DNA of 64,000 nt from Sambucus nigra (Eukaryota; Streptophyta; Magnoliopsida; Dipsacales; Adoxaceae). Position 1 is the first letter of the stretch, and each line of letters opens with the position of its first letter. Below the pieces are notes generated by a model. That model was not told the DNA's origin and made no database searches. It saw nothing but the letters and a program-made list of their open reading frames with translations. Both the position numbers and the translations under genes were made by a program. The stretch spans positions 40,131,651-40,195,650 of the forward strand of contig OX422218.1 in the NCBI GenBank assembly GCA_949130495.1, given 5' to 3'. Positions 1 to 11,200 of this stretch are shown here, in pieces.

Positions 1-515
1 TTTATTTGCCACTATGTATTACATTTGTCGGGGTGTATCAAAGGGACCATAATATTTTTATTTTGACTTAATGTAATTATGTATATGGGATAATGAGTAA
101 AATATGTAATTGGTTGATTCTACCCACTCTTGGTATTCAATTTCCCACGAGATTCACATGGGCATCCACATTGGTATTTCCATATTTTAATGGGAAGCAA
201 TTATCGTTTATATTATATGTTGGAAAATGATAGGATACAAGTTTTTTCACTTCATTATCACTGATCTTAAATATTCCCAATAACCCAAAAAAATTATGTT
301 CATTATTTAAATTTATTTTTATTTATATTATTAATAGAAAATATCGATTTTGTACCTGACTAGTTATTGATGAAAGGACTATAAACTCCCAAAACCATGG
401 TATTTATTTAAAGATTTTTCCCCCTTTACTAAATTTTATGTATCAGTTTTTAATTATACCGGAGTTTGAAGTGAAAAGGTGACTAAACATAAAGGTAGTA
501 ACATGCCCATAACAC
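1..515. repeat. Start of segmental duplication block A; R-type repeat
   Basis: Non-coding. Position 1 matches 49120 and the match runs on through the Mutator-like element and LINE fragment to about 4236 (paralogue 49120 to about 53400). Diverged relatives of the 115-300 part occur at 14820-14960, 17190-17280 and 56840-56990, so this belongs to a local repeat family. Bases 507-515 are the target duplication of the next element. Confidence 0.5.
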
Positions 516-856
516 GGAAATTTGTTTGATGTTGTCAAAGACATCATCTTTTGAAGTCTCTCAATCGTTGGAATCCAACTGGCATTTAACTAAAAGACTC
601 TATCTCTCTTATTAATGTGCCCAACTAACTATATTCTCTCTCTTATTAATGTGTCCAACTAACTATACACATGTATGGATAAAAAAATCATACATATAAA
701 CTCTTTGTATATAAAAAAAAAAGTTCCCTTTTTTATGCAAGTTAATTTTTTTAAAGTTGTTTTTATATCAAAAAAACGTTATAAAATTAAAAAGAACAGT
801 TTTTTAATGTTCATTTATATATTTTGAAAAAAATTCTATTTTTTATAATTATTTAT

Positions 857-944
<88 letters not shown>

Positions 945-2269
945 CAAAATATTATTGTAAATGAAAACGTTTTTATTTTGTTCAATGGCAAAAAAGTAGA
1001 AAAAATAAAAAAAAGTATTTTTTATGAATAATAATGTTATCTTTTTTAAATGTTTTTTTAAAATAACGATAAAACCTGTATGTTATACATAAAACAATTT
1101 ATATATAAAAAAATTACTTTTTAAGATTATTTAAAAAAACATATATGTTTATATGTATAAAAACATTCTTTTATGGTTTTTTTTATGTACAAAAACGTCA
1201 TATTGCTTATAAAAACAGTTGCTTTTAACGTTTTTTTTATATAAAATGTATGTAAACTATTTTTTATATACAAAGACATTAAAAAGTAATTTTTTAATAT
1301 AACATACAGGTTTTAACGTTATTTAAATAAAAAAACATTTAAAAAAGTTAATAACATTATTATTCATAAAAAAACTTTTTAACATTTAAACGTTAAACCA
1401 TTTTTTAAACGTTAAACGTTACAAAAATTGTTTTTTAAATAACGATAAAATGTAATTTTGTAATATATAAAATGTTTTATGTATAACATACATGTTTTAA
1501 CGTTATTTAAAAAAACGTTTAAAAAAGTTAACAACATTATAATTCATAAAAAATACTTTTATCTTATTAACTTTTTTAAACGTTTTTTTTTAAATAACAT
1601 TAAAACATGTATGTTATACATAAAACAATATATATATTGAAAAGTTACTTTTTAACACCCTTAAAAGAATGTTTTTATACATAAAAACCTATATGTTTTT
1701 TTAAATAACGCTAAAAAGATTTTTTTTTATATATAAATTGTTTTATGTATAACATGCAGGTTTTATCGTTATTTAAAATAAATGTTTAAAAAGTTAATAA
1801 CATTATTATTCATAAAAAATAAATTTTTTTCATTTTTTTCGGATTTTTTTTCCATTGAAAAAAATAAAAACGTTTTCATTTACAATAATAATTTGTGATA
1901 TATATATGTACAAATAACTAATAAAAAAAGAGATTTTTTTTTCAAAATATATAAATGAACATTAAAAAACTGTTCTTTTTAGTTTTATAACCTTTTTTTA
2001 AAATATAAAAATAACTTTAAAAAAATTTACTTTGATAAAAAAGGGAACTTTTTTTTTATATACAAACAGTTTAATAATGCAAAGAGTTTATACGTATGAT
2101 TTTCTGATACATACATGTGTATAGTTAATTGGACACATTAATAAGAGAGAGAGTATAGTTAGTTAGATACATTAATAAGAGAGAGAGTCTTTTTGTTAAA
2201 TGACACTTGGCTTTCAACGATTGAGAGACATCAAAAGATGATATCTTTGACAACATCAAAAAAAATTCC
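516..2269. mobile_element. Fold-back Mutator-like (MULE/MITE) element, copy A
   Basis: Flanked by the 9-bp direct repeat CCATAACAC (507-515 and 2270-2278), the size typical of Mutator-superfamily insertions. The ends are inverted: GGAAATTTGTTTGATG at left, and the complement of GGAATTTTTTTTGATG at right. The inverted match continues inward through the agagag blocks and past position 1000 (for example 980-1040 pairs with 1795-1860), so most of the element is one long imperfect palindrome centred near 1400. No transposase or other ORF. Contains an (AC)n(TA)n tract at 857-942. Non-autonomous; a transcript would fold into a long hairpin. Confidence 0.5.
857..942. repeat. (AC)n(TA)n microsatellite
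   Basis: Pure AC then TA dinucleotide run inside the fold-back element. It breaks the symmetry of the palindrome, and in copy B (49973-50067) the AC part is longer and the TA part shorter. Confidence 0.5.
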
Positions 2270-2278
2270 CCATAACAC

Positions 2279-2673
2279 CTGTTGGTCTATTCACAATTTA
2301 GTAGGTGCCGACACCAAATTTTCATTGTTCAAAGTAATGGACTTCCAATTAGCATGGTACATATGATAACACCAATTAAAAATATTTAATAAATAATTTT
2401 TTAATAGTAAATGCAGTTACATACTCATCATATTATAATGTGTCAGTTTGATGGAATATTTTTTTAAACAAATCAGACTAGTAGTTTGGACTCGCGTAAA
2501 CCAAAAATACGGTGTCATTTTAAACAAAAAATCACAATATCATGTTAACACAATATTATAAAGTAGATAAATTGTTCGGATTCCTTTACTTTTTAATATG
2601 TTGTAAAAATTTTAAAAAGTTTACGAAGGAGTAAGCATGCTGTCAAGTATGTCCTAAATGTTTTCCAAGTGTC
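2279..2673. repeat. Non-coding repeat next to the fold-back element
   Basis: Matches 16266-16660 and 51425-51820. No ORF. The copy at 16266 continues into satellite-related sequence, whereas copies A and B are joined to a LINE fragment at the same base, so A and B share one rearrangement. Confidence 0.5.
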
Positions 2674-4236
2674 ATATGCGGAATTGGAAAATGAGTGCGT
2701 GGGGGTTATTCCTGAAAGGGATGTACAAGTGGAAAATTATTTAGTTAGTGGCCGATCTCGGGGGATCCAAACCAGGAAGAAATTATTTATTTCAGCCAGG
2801 CAAAGGGTTAAACAAGTGGCAGTTAATGGGAGGATCCCTATTTCAGGTTTCAAGACTACGCATGTTGTCAATACGGGTGGATCTGTCAACTCAGACAAGG
2901 GAACAATGTGTGAGGAATATAAAGAATGTTGTTATAATAAACGTGGTGGTTTATTAAACAATTTGTGCTGCAATAGCGTGGGGACCATACCAAATTCCAA
3001 GCAAAAATATCATGTGTCACGGGGGCATTATGATGGAGGCAATAAAATAAGAGAGGGGCTGTTTTCTTCTGAGAAGAGGGTTAAATTAGTAATTATTAAT
3101 CTGAGGGGGGTGAAAATAAGGAAGGATGGGAGTTAAGGAAAAATCATGGGTCATAGGTGTTCACGGAAAAAAAATAAAGGGAAGAAAGATGTTTAACTCG
3201 GATCATCCTTGTTAAATCTCAAAAATATTAAGGCGTTTAGTAGTGTGGGAAAAAAAGGAATAAAAGGCAAGGCACTGGGGAAATGTAGTGAGGGGAAAAA
3301 AGCGATGGTGGTGGCTAGCGAAATGTCGACGGGGGATAGTAAAAAAGAGGATGCGTCTTTTCAGGAACTAAACGATTCGAGACTATGGGTAGAGTTAAAG
3401 ATTCCAAACCAGGAAGAAATTATTAATACTAATGAGGAAGAAGGCTGGGACAAAGATCCGATGGGATGGAGAGAGGACTTATTAGGATCTTTTAGCAACG
3501 ACGCAGGAATTTTTTTTAAGGGCTGCGAGATGGAGGGGGCCTTCCTTTCTGTGTGGGAGGCGACTTCAATGTGGTACAATTCGGAAATGAAAGAAGCAAC
3601 GATGGTATAATTGATCGATATATGAGAGATTTCTCTGATTTCATTAACGGGATGGAGCTAAAGGACTTAACCCTAGAAGGGGGTTTGTTTACGAGGTCGA
3701 GCCTCAGGGATCTGCCGTCTTTATCTCGACTATACAGATTTCTTATATCTCTGGGTTAGGAGGAGCATTTTCCAGGTGTAATCCAGTCTTGTTTACCTAG
3801 GTTGACGTCGGATCATTGTCCTATTCTTCTTGAATGTGGGGGATTGAGGGAAGGGAGGATTCCATTTAGATTTGAGAATATGTGGCTCAAGGAACCGAAT
3901 TTTCAAGATAGAGTTAGAGATTGGTGGCTTGGGTATGAGGTGGAAGGGAATGCTAGTTTCAGATTGGCTGTAAAGCTAAGTTTGCTCAAAGAATATTTAA
4001 GGAAGTGGAACAGAGAAGTGTTAGGTAATATTCACGTGGTTATAACAAGTTTGATGAAGGAGATAAGAAGTCTTGATGAGAAAGAAGAGACATACAGGCT
4101 AGCGGAAGAGGAGAGGAGAGCTAGAGAGACTAAAAAGGGGGAGTTAGGGAAGAGGTTAAAGAAATCAGTTGGCGACAAAAACCCAGGGCTCTATAGTTGA
4201 GGGAAGGAGAATCGAATACTAAGTTCTTTCACAAAT
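2674..4236 (+). pseudogene. Truncated LINE fragment (ORF1 tail and endonuclease part), copy A
   Basis: Broken reading frames on the + strand. 2674-3135 and 3209-3540 match the ORF1 tail of copy C. From about 3553 the frame gives GGDFNVVQF, and from 3802 TSDHCPILLECGG, FRFENMW, GYEVEGNASFRLA and LRKWNREVLG. These align with the endonuclease and linker of the fuller LINE at 57797-61438. The first endonuclease motifs (WN, QETK) are absent and nothing of the reverse transcriptase remains. Several stops and frameshifts; not functional. The left edge corresponds to about 21047 of copy C. Confidence 0.5.
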
Positions 4237-4242
4237 CTTCAA

Positions 4243-4680
4243 AACTGTGTTATAAAGTGACGGAGTGGTCTTTTGAGATACTAATTACAACGTAATTTTA
4301 CAAGAGTTCACAACTTTAAATTAACAAAAGTCATAGCGTTTTTCAAGCGTAATATTTCAAAATTATTTTATTTTAAACTGTAGAGCTAAATAAGTATTTT
4401 GTGAAATAATATTACTGTAATTACGTAGTCATCATAATTACAATATCATTTTAATTGAATAATATTGGTATTATTTTAAACAAATGACATTGTTACATAA
4501 ACAAATCATTTCATTATTTTAGAGTAAACCACGGTGTCAGTTTAACAAAAAATGTTCCTGTTGTAATTTTAATATAACTTATAAGTTTAACTTTTATTTA
4601 AATTTTACAGTTTTCTAAAAAAAAATCAAATTAGTAATTATGATATTTGAGTAGTCTGTTATATGTTATATATTTGAGTA
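4243..4680. repeat. About 430-bp non-coding repeat, orphan copy
   Basis: Related to 11985-12425 and 62740-63170, which lie roughly 1.0-1.5 kb upstream of the two knottin genes. This copy has no knottin gene next to it. AT-rich, no ORF. Confidence 0.5.
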
Positions 4681-6306
4681 GCCTCTCCTAGTGGCTCTTA
4701 CAAGCGGTAAAGAAAAAATAAATAACACTAAAATTTACAAGATCTTGTACAAGAAAAAGAAGACCTTAAATTATATTTAAGTGCCAATTTCTCCTCACGA
4801 GTTAAGGTCAAAAACTCCACTTAATAATTCTTGATTCTTTCTTTTGAGAGTTATAGTCCACCAAGTCATCTTCAGTGTTGCCTAGGATATCGAATGAATT
4901 GCTATCTTGTGTTTGAATATGTATGTTTCTTCCTTTTTTAATAATTGAATCTTCAATAAAAGCCCTAGATTTGGCTGAATTAGAACTCAGGCTGAATTAT
5001 GACTCAATCCCAAATCAAATTTGGGGAGCTCGACTAATAAATTCAATCCATGACTGATTAAATTTGATATATCATCTAGAGCTGGCATTTCATCTTCAGA
5101 AATTGAATTATTATTCTCACTATTGACACTATCACAATAATCCACTATTTTAGATGCCAATAAAATTGATGATACCACGTCCACTATACAGTCCGGTATC
5201 ACTATTTTCACCACGCTACCTGATTTAGAGTTTATGCCATGTGCATTACTTATGGTATCATATTGAACAAGGCTTGTGTCAACCGGATTCTTGGGGGTAT
5301 GCTCCATATTATTTGGTAAATCTTTAGAAGTCAACAAGTCAAATTGTTATGAGCCACATGTGGAGTTGAGGTGTAATTTAATCTAGCTAACTGTACGTGA
5401 TTTTCCTGCTGAACAGGTGGATCCAAATTTTTTGCATTATTCACCACGTGTACAGTTGGAGCTTCTTGACTTAAGGATATATAGTCACCTGCATCATTAG
5501 CCCTAGCATCTAACCCAAAATTCTCTCAGGTAGAGATATGTTTGCCTACAAACTCTTTTTCCATCTTATTATTCAAGTGAGTTCCATTTTTTTTGAAAAA
5601 ATGAAAATGTTTTTTCGTACCTTGGTTAGAAACTCTTTGAGGTTTCCCGGATCCATGATGGGATTTATGCTTGACATTTTTACAATTTGAAATTGTGTGT
5701 CCAACACTTCCACCATAATCACAAAAAGGTAGGGTATTCACAAAGGAAACTTTTATTGGAATTTTCTCATTTTCAACTTCAACCACCACAACAGTAGGAA
5801 GATTGAAAGAAAAATCACCTTCAATAAGAACCGTAACATATAAACCATACTTTTGGTTAATTGTAGATGAGTCGTTTCGAATGGGGATTCCAATGCCGCG
5901 AGCAATTTCCAATAATCGAACCCAAACATGGACATATGAGGAAACAAAAGATGAGGGGTTAAAGTTTGGACACCTATGAAAAATTTTAAAAAAAATAAAT
6001 TTCTAATTTTAAGGGGCCAGGCATCCATGCCCTTGAAAGATCTTCTTGAGAATCAATGTAAATAGTATAATTTCCTTTACCTTTGGGAGTAAGCTTCAAT
6101 GGATTTTGTGGCAACCCTGTTTTTGAGGTACTTTTCATCAACTCCTCTGTAGTTGGAACATGCTTGCCCTTCTCTAAAATCAACCTTCCCAACAATCTAG
6201 ATTTAAAAGATCGAAGTGACTCTGTGTAGATATTTTCAGAGATCTTAATAACAGGAGTGTCGTGATGATAGTGGGGTTGAGGTAGATCGAGAAAGTAAGA
6301 AGACAT
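4681..6306 (-). pseudogene. LINE-type ORF1 (DUF4283 plus zinc knuckle), minus strand, copy A
   Basis: Reads leftward from 6306: MSSYFLDLPQPHYHHDT, then GKGNYTIYIDSQEDL, and after a frameshift near 6000 a DUF4283-like stretch (EIARGIGIPIRNDSSTINQ, VEVENEKIPIKVSF). A CCHC-type knuckle follows as CDYGGSVGHTISNCK, where the expected second Cys is Gly. A serine- and asparagine-rich tail follows (4987-5337). Plant LINE ORF1 proteins have this order. Paralogue of 18291-19938. It starts 3 bp from the opposite-strand fragment at 6309. Confidence 0.5.
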
Positions 6307-6308
6307 CT

Positions 6309-6955
6309 GTGAGGTTCCATGCGCGCCTGAGTGAGCCAGGCAATAGGTGGATTCGCGTGATGGGTCTTCCCCTGCACCTATGGGGGGAAGAAGTTTTTAA
6401 AGCTGTTGGTGATAAATGTGGAGGCTTTGCAAGAGTTGACCATGCTATCTTAATAGGGGAGGACTTGCGCTGGGCTAGAATCCTCGTACATGGGATGGAG
6501 CTCCTCCCAACCAAAATAACCATCGCTAGTGGGGGCTGGGTGTTTGTTTTAACCATCTGTGAGAACGTTGAGTTATGTATAAGTGGTGCTGTTGCAACTC
6601 AAATAGAGGAATGCACTTTGTTATCATTCGAGGTTCCTGATGCAGATGGGCAACTTCAAACGACATAAATTCTAGAAAAGAGGTGAATTGTGTCGCCGTG
6701 GAGGTGCCTAAGTAGGCGACGACCTACGTAGCGGGTTGTGGTAAATGTGATGGAGGCAGGGAATTCGTACCTGGGCATGTTGAGCTTTATACTATGGACA
6801 TTACGACTACGGATTCGACAGCAACGCTCAAAACAGGAATAGGAGGGGATCTCATCGGAGGCATCATGGAGGAGAAACAAAAGGTCGTCTGCGAGGGAAT
6901 ACTGCAGACCAGTAAACCGGAGATAGGGGTAGGGAATGGGAAGCAAAGATTAAAA
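6309..6955 (+). pseudogene. LINE ORF1 N-terminal fragment, plus strand, copy A
   Basis: Reading from 6309 gives RWIRVMGLPLHLWGEEVF, KCGGFARVDHAI and DLRWARILVHG, the DUF4283-like pattern of plant LINE ORF1. Compared with copy C (19941 onward) it has in-frame stops at about 6666 and 6712 and ends abruptly at 6955, where the sequence jumps to the non-coding tail that copy C reaches only at 23177. The rest of the LINE is therefore deleted here and a truncated piece lies at 2674-4236. Confidence 0.5.
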
Positions 6956-8246
6956 ACAAAGAATATAAATCTTCTACTTAGATGAAACTAAAATATATAT
7001 GTTTTGAATGGTAATGTACACTACTCAAATCAGAATGATACGCGTTGAGTAAAATTAGTAAAATATGCTTTGGGCAAGGTCGTTTTGAGTAGGGTGTTAA
7101 AGTAAAAATAATTACTTGTCATGAAACCAATAATAAAAACATATGAAATCGATGGTCATTATAAAAGTTCCAAATACATAAATACGCCTACAAAACCTCT
7201 AAAACAGGAAGAATGTGGGACTGTAATGCATGTTGAAAAGTCGGCTAACCAACGTGCATCATCGTTTACATCGATTGGCCAAAAATTTCTTTGTAGCTGT
7301 CTGTCAGTGGGCCAATGTGCATCATTTCTGTGTCGATTGGCCGGCTTGACTTTATGCATTGTGTCGGCTGACCGACGTGCAGCGTCATTCGGGATACTGT
7401 GCCTTTATAACCTAAATATAATATACATACATGCAATCAAATAATTTATTAGACAAAATGCATATTGTTTTAAAAATGAAGTTCACACCTGTTTCAAAAT
7501 ATTCACTACAAATGTAACAATGTACAAGGACTGCATTTTTGTTCCGCAACCGCCCCAATTTGGATTTTACATTCTATGGGAAGAAAAAGAAATCTATAAA
7601 AATAAGTTACTAAATAGTTTGGTCACAAAAATTAAAATAATTACTCAAGTAAAAAACTGATGTTGGAAAAATTGAATCTATGGTCTGAAAATACCATGTA
7701 CAAATCAATGTATAGAATAAGCATCACGATGAAACCACGTTCTGCAGTATTAAAAAATTGAAATAAAATAGAGAAAACACACAACGTTACAAAAACCCAA
7801 TTTTAAAATAGTAAAAAAGACTATCAGATTCCTAATTCCCCCATGTGTTTGTTATTCAGACCAACAAAAAAATTGTTCTACATTCTTGGGTTAATATTAG
7901 GAAAAATGACATTGTTTTTGTCAACTACATAAAATTTTCCTTTTATGCTCAATATAAGTTTCATTTTACCATCTATTTATCATAATGTACAACGAAAAAT
8001 AGATATTATTCAACACAAGAGAACCAACTAAATACATTACAACAATTTCTTATCCTATGAATTGAATTGTAATATTATGATACAATGCCATTACGAAATC
8101 TGTACAAATTATATGTAAAAAAAACTTAAATCATTGTTTTTTTTACCATTTGAGTTCATCCATGCAACATACATCAAATTAAAAATCAATTATAAGCATT
8201 GAAAAGACTCGCCAACATCGAAGAAATTGAAGATATTGGAATCTCT
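6956..8246. repeat. Non-coding tail of duplicated block, copy A
   Basis: Matches 23177-24334 and 53944-55247. Contains a short ORF at 7121-7444 that is conserved only as DNA, with GTCGGCTGACCGACG-type motifs related to the degenerate repeats at 28560-28850. No protein family recognised. Confidence 0.5.
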
Positions 8247-8251
8247 GTTTG

Positions 8252-8529
8252 TAATAAGACACACACATATTTAATGTGAATAAAGTAGCAGGTGATAGAA
8301 AGAATAACTAGAAAGAAGTATTTGTATTCTTGATCCCACGTTTACTGTTTACATAGAGTTCCTTATATATACACATTAAGTTGCATTTGGTTTGAATAAG
8401 TCTATCCTACTTTGGTGGAGATAGTTATTGGCTGGGTTTGAATAAGTCTATCCTACTTTGATGGAGATAGTTACATCTGTGAGCTGCACAGTGGACCAAG
8501 TCATATGTACATGTGATATTATTCTAATA
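8252..8529 (-). repeat. Copia LTR, minus orientation
   Basis: 278 bp, the same length as the plus-strand LTR at 10159-10436 and nearly identical after complementing. Ends read TATTAGAATA and GTCTTATTA in element orientation. The polypurine tract TTGAGGGGGCG abuts it at 8530. Confidence 0.5.
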
Positions 8530-8536
8530 CGCCCCC

Positions 8537-8969
8537 TCAAGTTGAGGGTGAAGAGCAGTGAACTTTCAACTTGTCCCGTAAAAATTGAAAGCGCGTAGAA
8601 GGAAGGCCTTTTGTTAGAGCATCAGCAATTTGATCATGGGTGGATATAAATTGAACCTGTAAATCATGTTTCGCCACTTTATCACGGACAAAATGAAAAT
8701 CAATTTCAATATGCTTCATGCATGCGTGGAAAACAGGATTTGCCGAGAGATAAGTGGCACCAATATTGTCACACCATAATATAGGCGGTTCGGGAAGAGA
8801 AACGTGTAATTCAGCGAGGAGAGATTGGAGCCATGTAATTTCAGCTGCAGCATCAACAAGGGCTTTGTACTCGGATTCGGTAGATGAACGTGCAACTGTG
8901 CGCTGTTTTCTGGAAGCCCATGAAATTAAATTGGAACCAAGGTAAATTGCATACCCACCAGTGGATCCT
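8537..8969 (-). pseudogene. Copia RNase H C-terminal domain, minus strand
   Basis: Uninterrupted frame reading leftward from about 8969: [61 protein letters not shown] and [10 protein letters not shown], ending in TGA at 8537-8539 over the polypurine tract. These are the standard Copia RNase H motifs (SSTEAEY-like, WCDN, KHIEID, ADxLTK). Cut off from its reverse transcriptase at the 8969/8971 junction. Confidence 0.5.
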
Positions 8970-8970
8970 T

Positions 8971-10158
8971 GATCAAAAAGATGAACCTGTTTCCGTTTAT
9001 CTCACTCGAGCAAAACAATATGCTGATGAATTAGCAGATGTTGGGCGAGCCCTTAATGTTGCTGACTTTAATAACTTTGTGTTTCGAGGACTTCGACCTG
9101 AATTTAAAGACCTCGTAACTACACTCTTCGCTCGTCCCGAACCTGTTACCTATAATGAACTTCATGGACTCCTTCTTAGCCATGAATTTTTGCATAAAGA
9201 ATCCTTTGCAAAACTCTCCATTACCACCTCTCAATCTACTGACACAAATTTACCCACCCCTACTACTCATTACTCGCATAGTGGTGATAGTCAGTCCTTC
9301 CACAAAACCTCTCGTGGTGGTACCCGCAACTATCGTGGTGGTGCACGCAGCCATCGTGGTGGCCGCGGTGGCCGGCACGGACATTACTCCTCTCCTACTT
9401 TCTCCCATGATTATCATCGTCGGTCTCCTGCCAAATGCCAAATCTGTTACAGCCCGACTCACAACGCAACCACATGTGCCCAACGATACACTCCACCAAC
9501 TCAATCACAAACAGCTCATTTCACCACCTACAACCAGTTACCACCACTACTACCCACCCCCTCATCAACTGAACATCACCAATGGTTTCCTGACACAGGC
9601 GCAACTCATCATGTGACTCCGGATATTACAAATCTCAGTTATTCTGACACATATCATGGCAACGATCAACTTCATGTTGGTAGTGGTAAAGGTTTACATA
9701 TCTCTCATACGGGTTCCTCTACGTTACACACCTCACGTGCTTCTTTTCTTCTTTCTAATATTTTACATGTTCCTTCCATTTCCAAATCTTTAATTTCAGT
9801 GCAAAAATTTACTCAAGACAATAATGTTTATTTTGAATTTCACCCGACTCATTTTTGTGTCAAGGATCGAACAACGCATCGTACACTCCATTCCGGCCTG
9901 AGTAAAGATGGGCTATATTCGTTCTCTCCAGCATCAAGTACTTCCTCAACTTCTCCTTCAGTTGCATTTACCACCAAAACCGATTCCAACGGGTGGCATG
10001 GTCGTCTGGGACATCCCCATCAATGCACTCTCAGTCAAATAATTCGCTCAAATAAATTGCCATGCAGCTCATCTATTTCTAGTTCATTTTGTAACGCTTG
10101 TCCGATGGGAAAGTCATCTCGACTCCCATTAAAGCCCACTCAGACTTGTACTCAAAAT
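8971..10158 (+). pseudogene. Copia gag C-half, protease and integrase N-part
   Basis: Open frame on the + strand. Gag ([29 protein letters not shown]), a Gly/Arg/His-rich stretch, a CCHC-like knuckle (CQICYSPTHNATTC), the protease active site WFPDTGATHHVT, LHVPSISKSLISVQ, and the GAG-pre-integrase segment WHGRLGHPHQCT with CNACPMGKSSRLP. It ends where an LTR begins, so the integrase core, reverse transcriptase and RNase H that should follow are absent. An ATG at 8884 gives a longer ORF, but 8884-8970 is antisense RNase H. Confidence 0.5.
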
Positions 10159-10436
10159 TATTAGAATAATAGCACATGTACATATGACTTGGTCCACTGT
10201 GCAGCTCACGGATGTAACTATCTCCATCAAAGTAGGATAGACTTATTCAAACTTAGCCAATAACTATCTCCACCAAAGTAGGATAAACTTATTCAAACCA
10301 AATGCAACTTAATGTGTATATATAAGGAACTCTATGTAAACAGTAAACGTGGGATCAAGAATACAAACACTTCTTTCTAGTTATTCTTTCTATCACCTGC
10401 TACTTTATTCACCTTAAATCTGTGTGTGTCTTATTA
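10159..10436 (+). repeat. Copia LTR, plus orientation
   Basis: 278 bp starting TATTAGAATAATAGCAC. Contains a TATATATAAGG promoter-like box near 10317-10327 and ends GTGTCTTATTA immediately before the primer-binding site. Confidence 0.5.
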
Positions 10437-10449
10437 TGGTATCAGAGCC
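10437..10449 (+). promoter_or_regulatory. Copia primer-binding site
   Basis: TGGTATCAGAGCC, complementary to the 3' end of plant initiator tRNA-Met, the usual primer for Copia reverse transcription. It directly follows the LTR. Confidence 0.5.
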
Positions 10450-10450
10450 A

Positions 10451-10881
10451 ATGGAAAATTCTTCTTCGACTTCCAATCTCAATACATCACAAAATTCTCT
10501 CCATACTCCTGTTAACACTCTAAACAATTCTCAGCATATAATTTCCATCAAGCTCAACACGGAAATTATCTCTACTGGAAAACGCAAATGACGCCTTATT
10601 TAAGGGGTCAAAGACTTATGAAATATGTTGACGGCACTTACCCGTGTGCCCCATCAAAAATCACTATTGCAGGATCAACCGAACTGCAAGAAAATCCTAA
10701 CCATCTATCATGGATCGATCAAGACCAATTGCTCCTGAGCACACTAATATCTTCACTAAGCCCCGAAGTCATGCATCTCGCGGTTGGATGTCACACATCA
10801 AAAGACTTGTGGTGCACTCTCCGAGAAGCCTTGGCATCGCCATCAAACACCAGGATACTCAGCATTCACAATCTCCTCCAT
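10451..10881 (+). pseudogene. Copia gag N-half with frameshift
   Basis: ATG at 10451 begins MENSSSTSNLNTSQNS. The conserved segment (FHQAQHGNYLYWKTQ, then TPYLRGQRLMKYVDG and SWIDQDQLLLS) is in another frame from about 10543, so an indel breaks the ORF. It ends at NTRILSIHNLLHD, exactly where the other gag half (8971) takes up, and then runs into inverted LTR sequence. Confidence 0.5.
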
Positions 10882-10922
10882 GACCAAGTCATATGTACAT
10901 GTGCTATTATTCTAATAGTTTG

Positions 10923-11152
10923 TAACCCCTGGAGGAACATAAAGTTCACAAAACCTTAAAAATTTAACAAATATAAACAATAATTAGCTAAATACAAATA
11001 AAAACACACAAATAGATCACCTATAGAGACCAACAATGAATTTCAAAATCGAATACCTCAATTTGTATTTCTAAATCTGCAAGAAACAAAAACCGATTGC
11101 CCAAATCGTTTCTAAATTCATTTTGGGATAAATCGATCAAGTGTGTGCATGT

Positions 11153-11200
<48 letters not shown>

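Larger units (their letters stand above)
8252..10917 (-). mobile_element. Rearranged Ty1/Copia retrotransposon with inverted, permuted interior
   Basis: Flanked by the 5-bp repeat GTTTG (8247-8251 and 10918-10922); the related unoccupied site is at about 55248. Order along the + strand: complete LTR on the minus strand (8252-8529); polypurine tract and RNase H on the minus strand (8530-8969); second half of gag, protease and start of integrase on the plus strand (8971-10158); complete LTR on the plus strand (10159-10436); primer-binding site and first half of gag on the plus strand (10437-10881); and 36 bp of LTR start on the minus strand (10882-10917). The two gag halves abut in sequence, as if a one-LTR circle had opened inside gag. 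Integrase core and reverse transcriptase are missing; it cannot be autonomous. Confidence 0.5.

Noticed and set aside
2674..4236. Treating the three LINE fragments as independent retropositions
   Set aside because: They share internal truncation points and flanking modules and have no poly(A) or own target duplications; block duplication explains them.
8884..8970. N-terminal extension of the Copia gag ORF from an ATG at 8884
   Set aside because: This stretch is RNase H read on the wrong strand; true gag homology starts at 8971.
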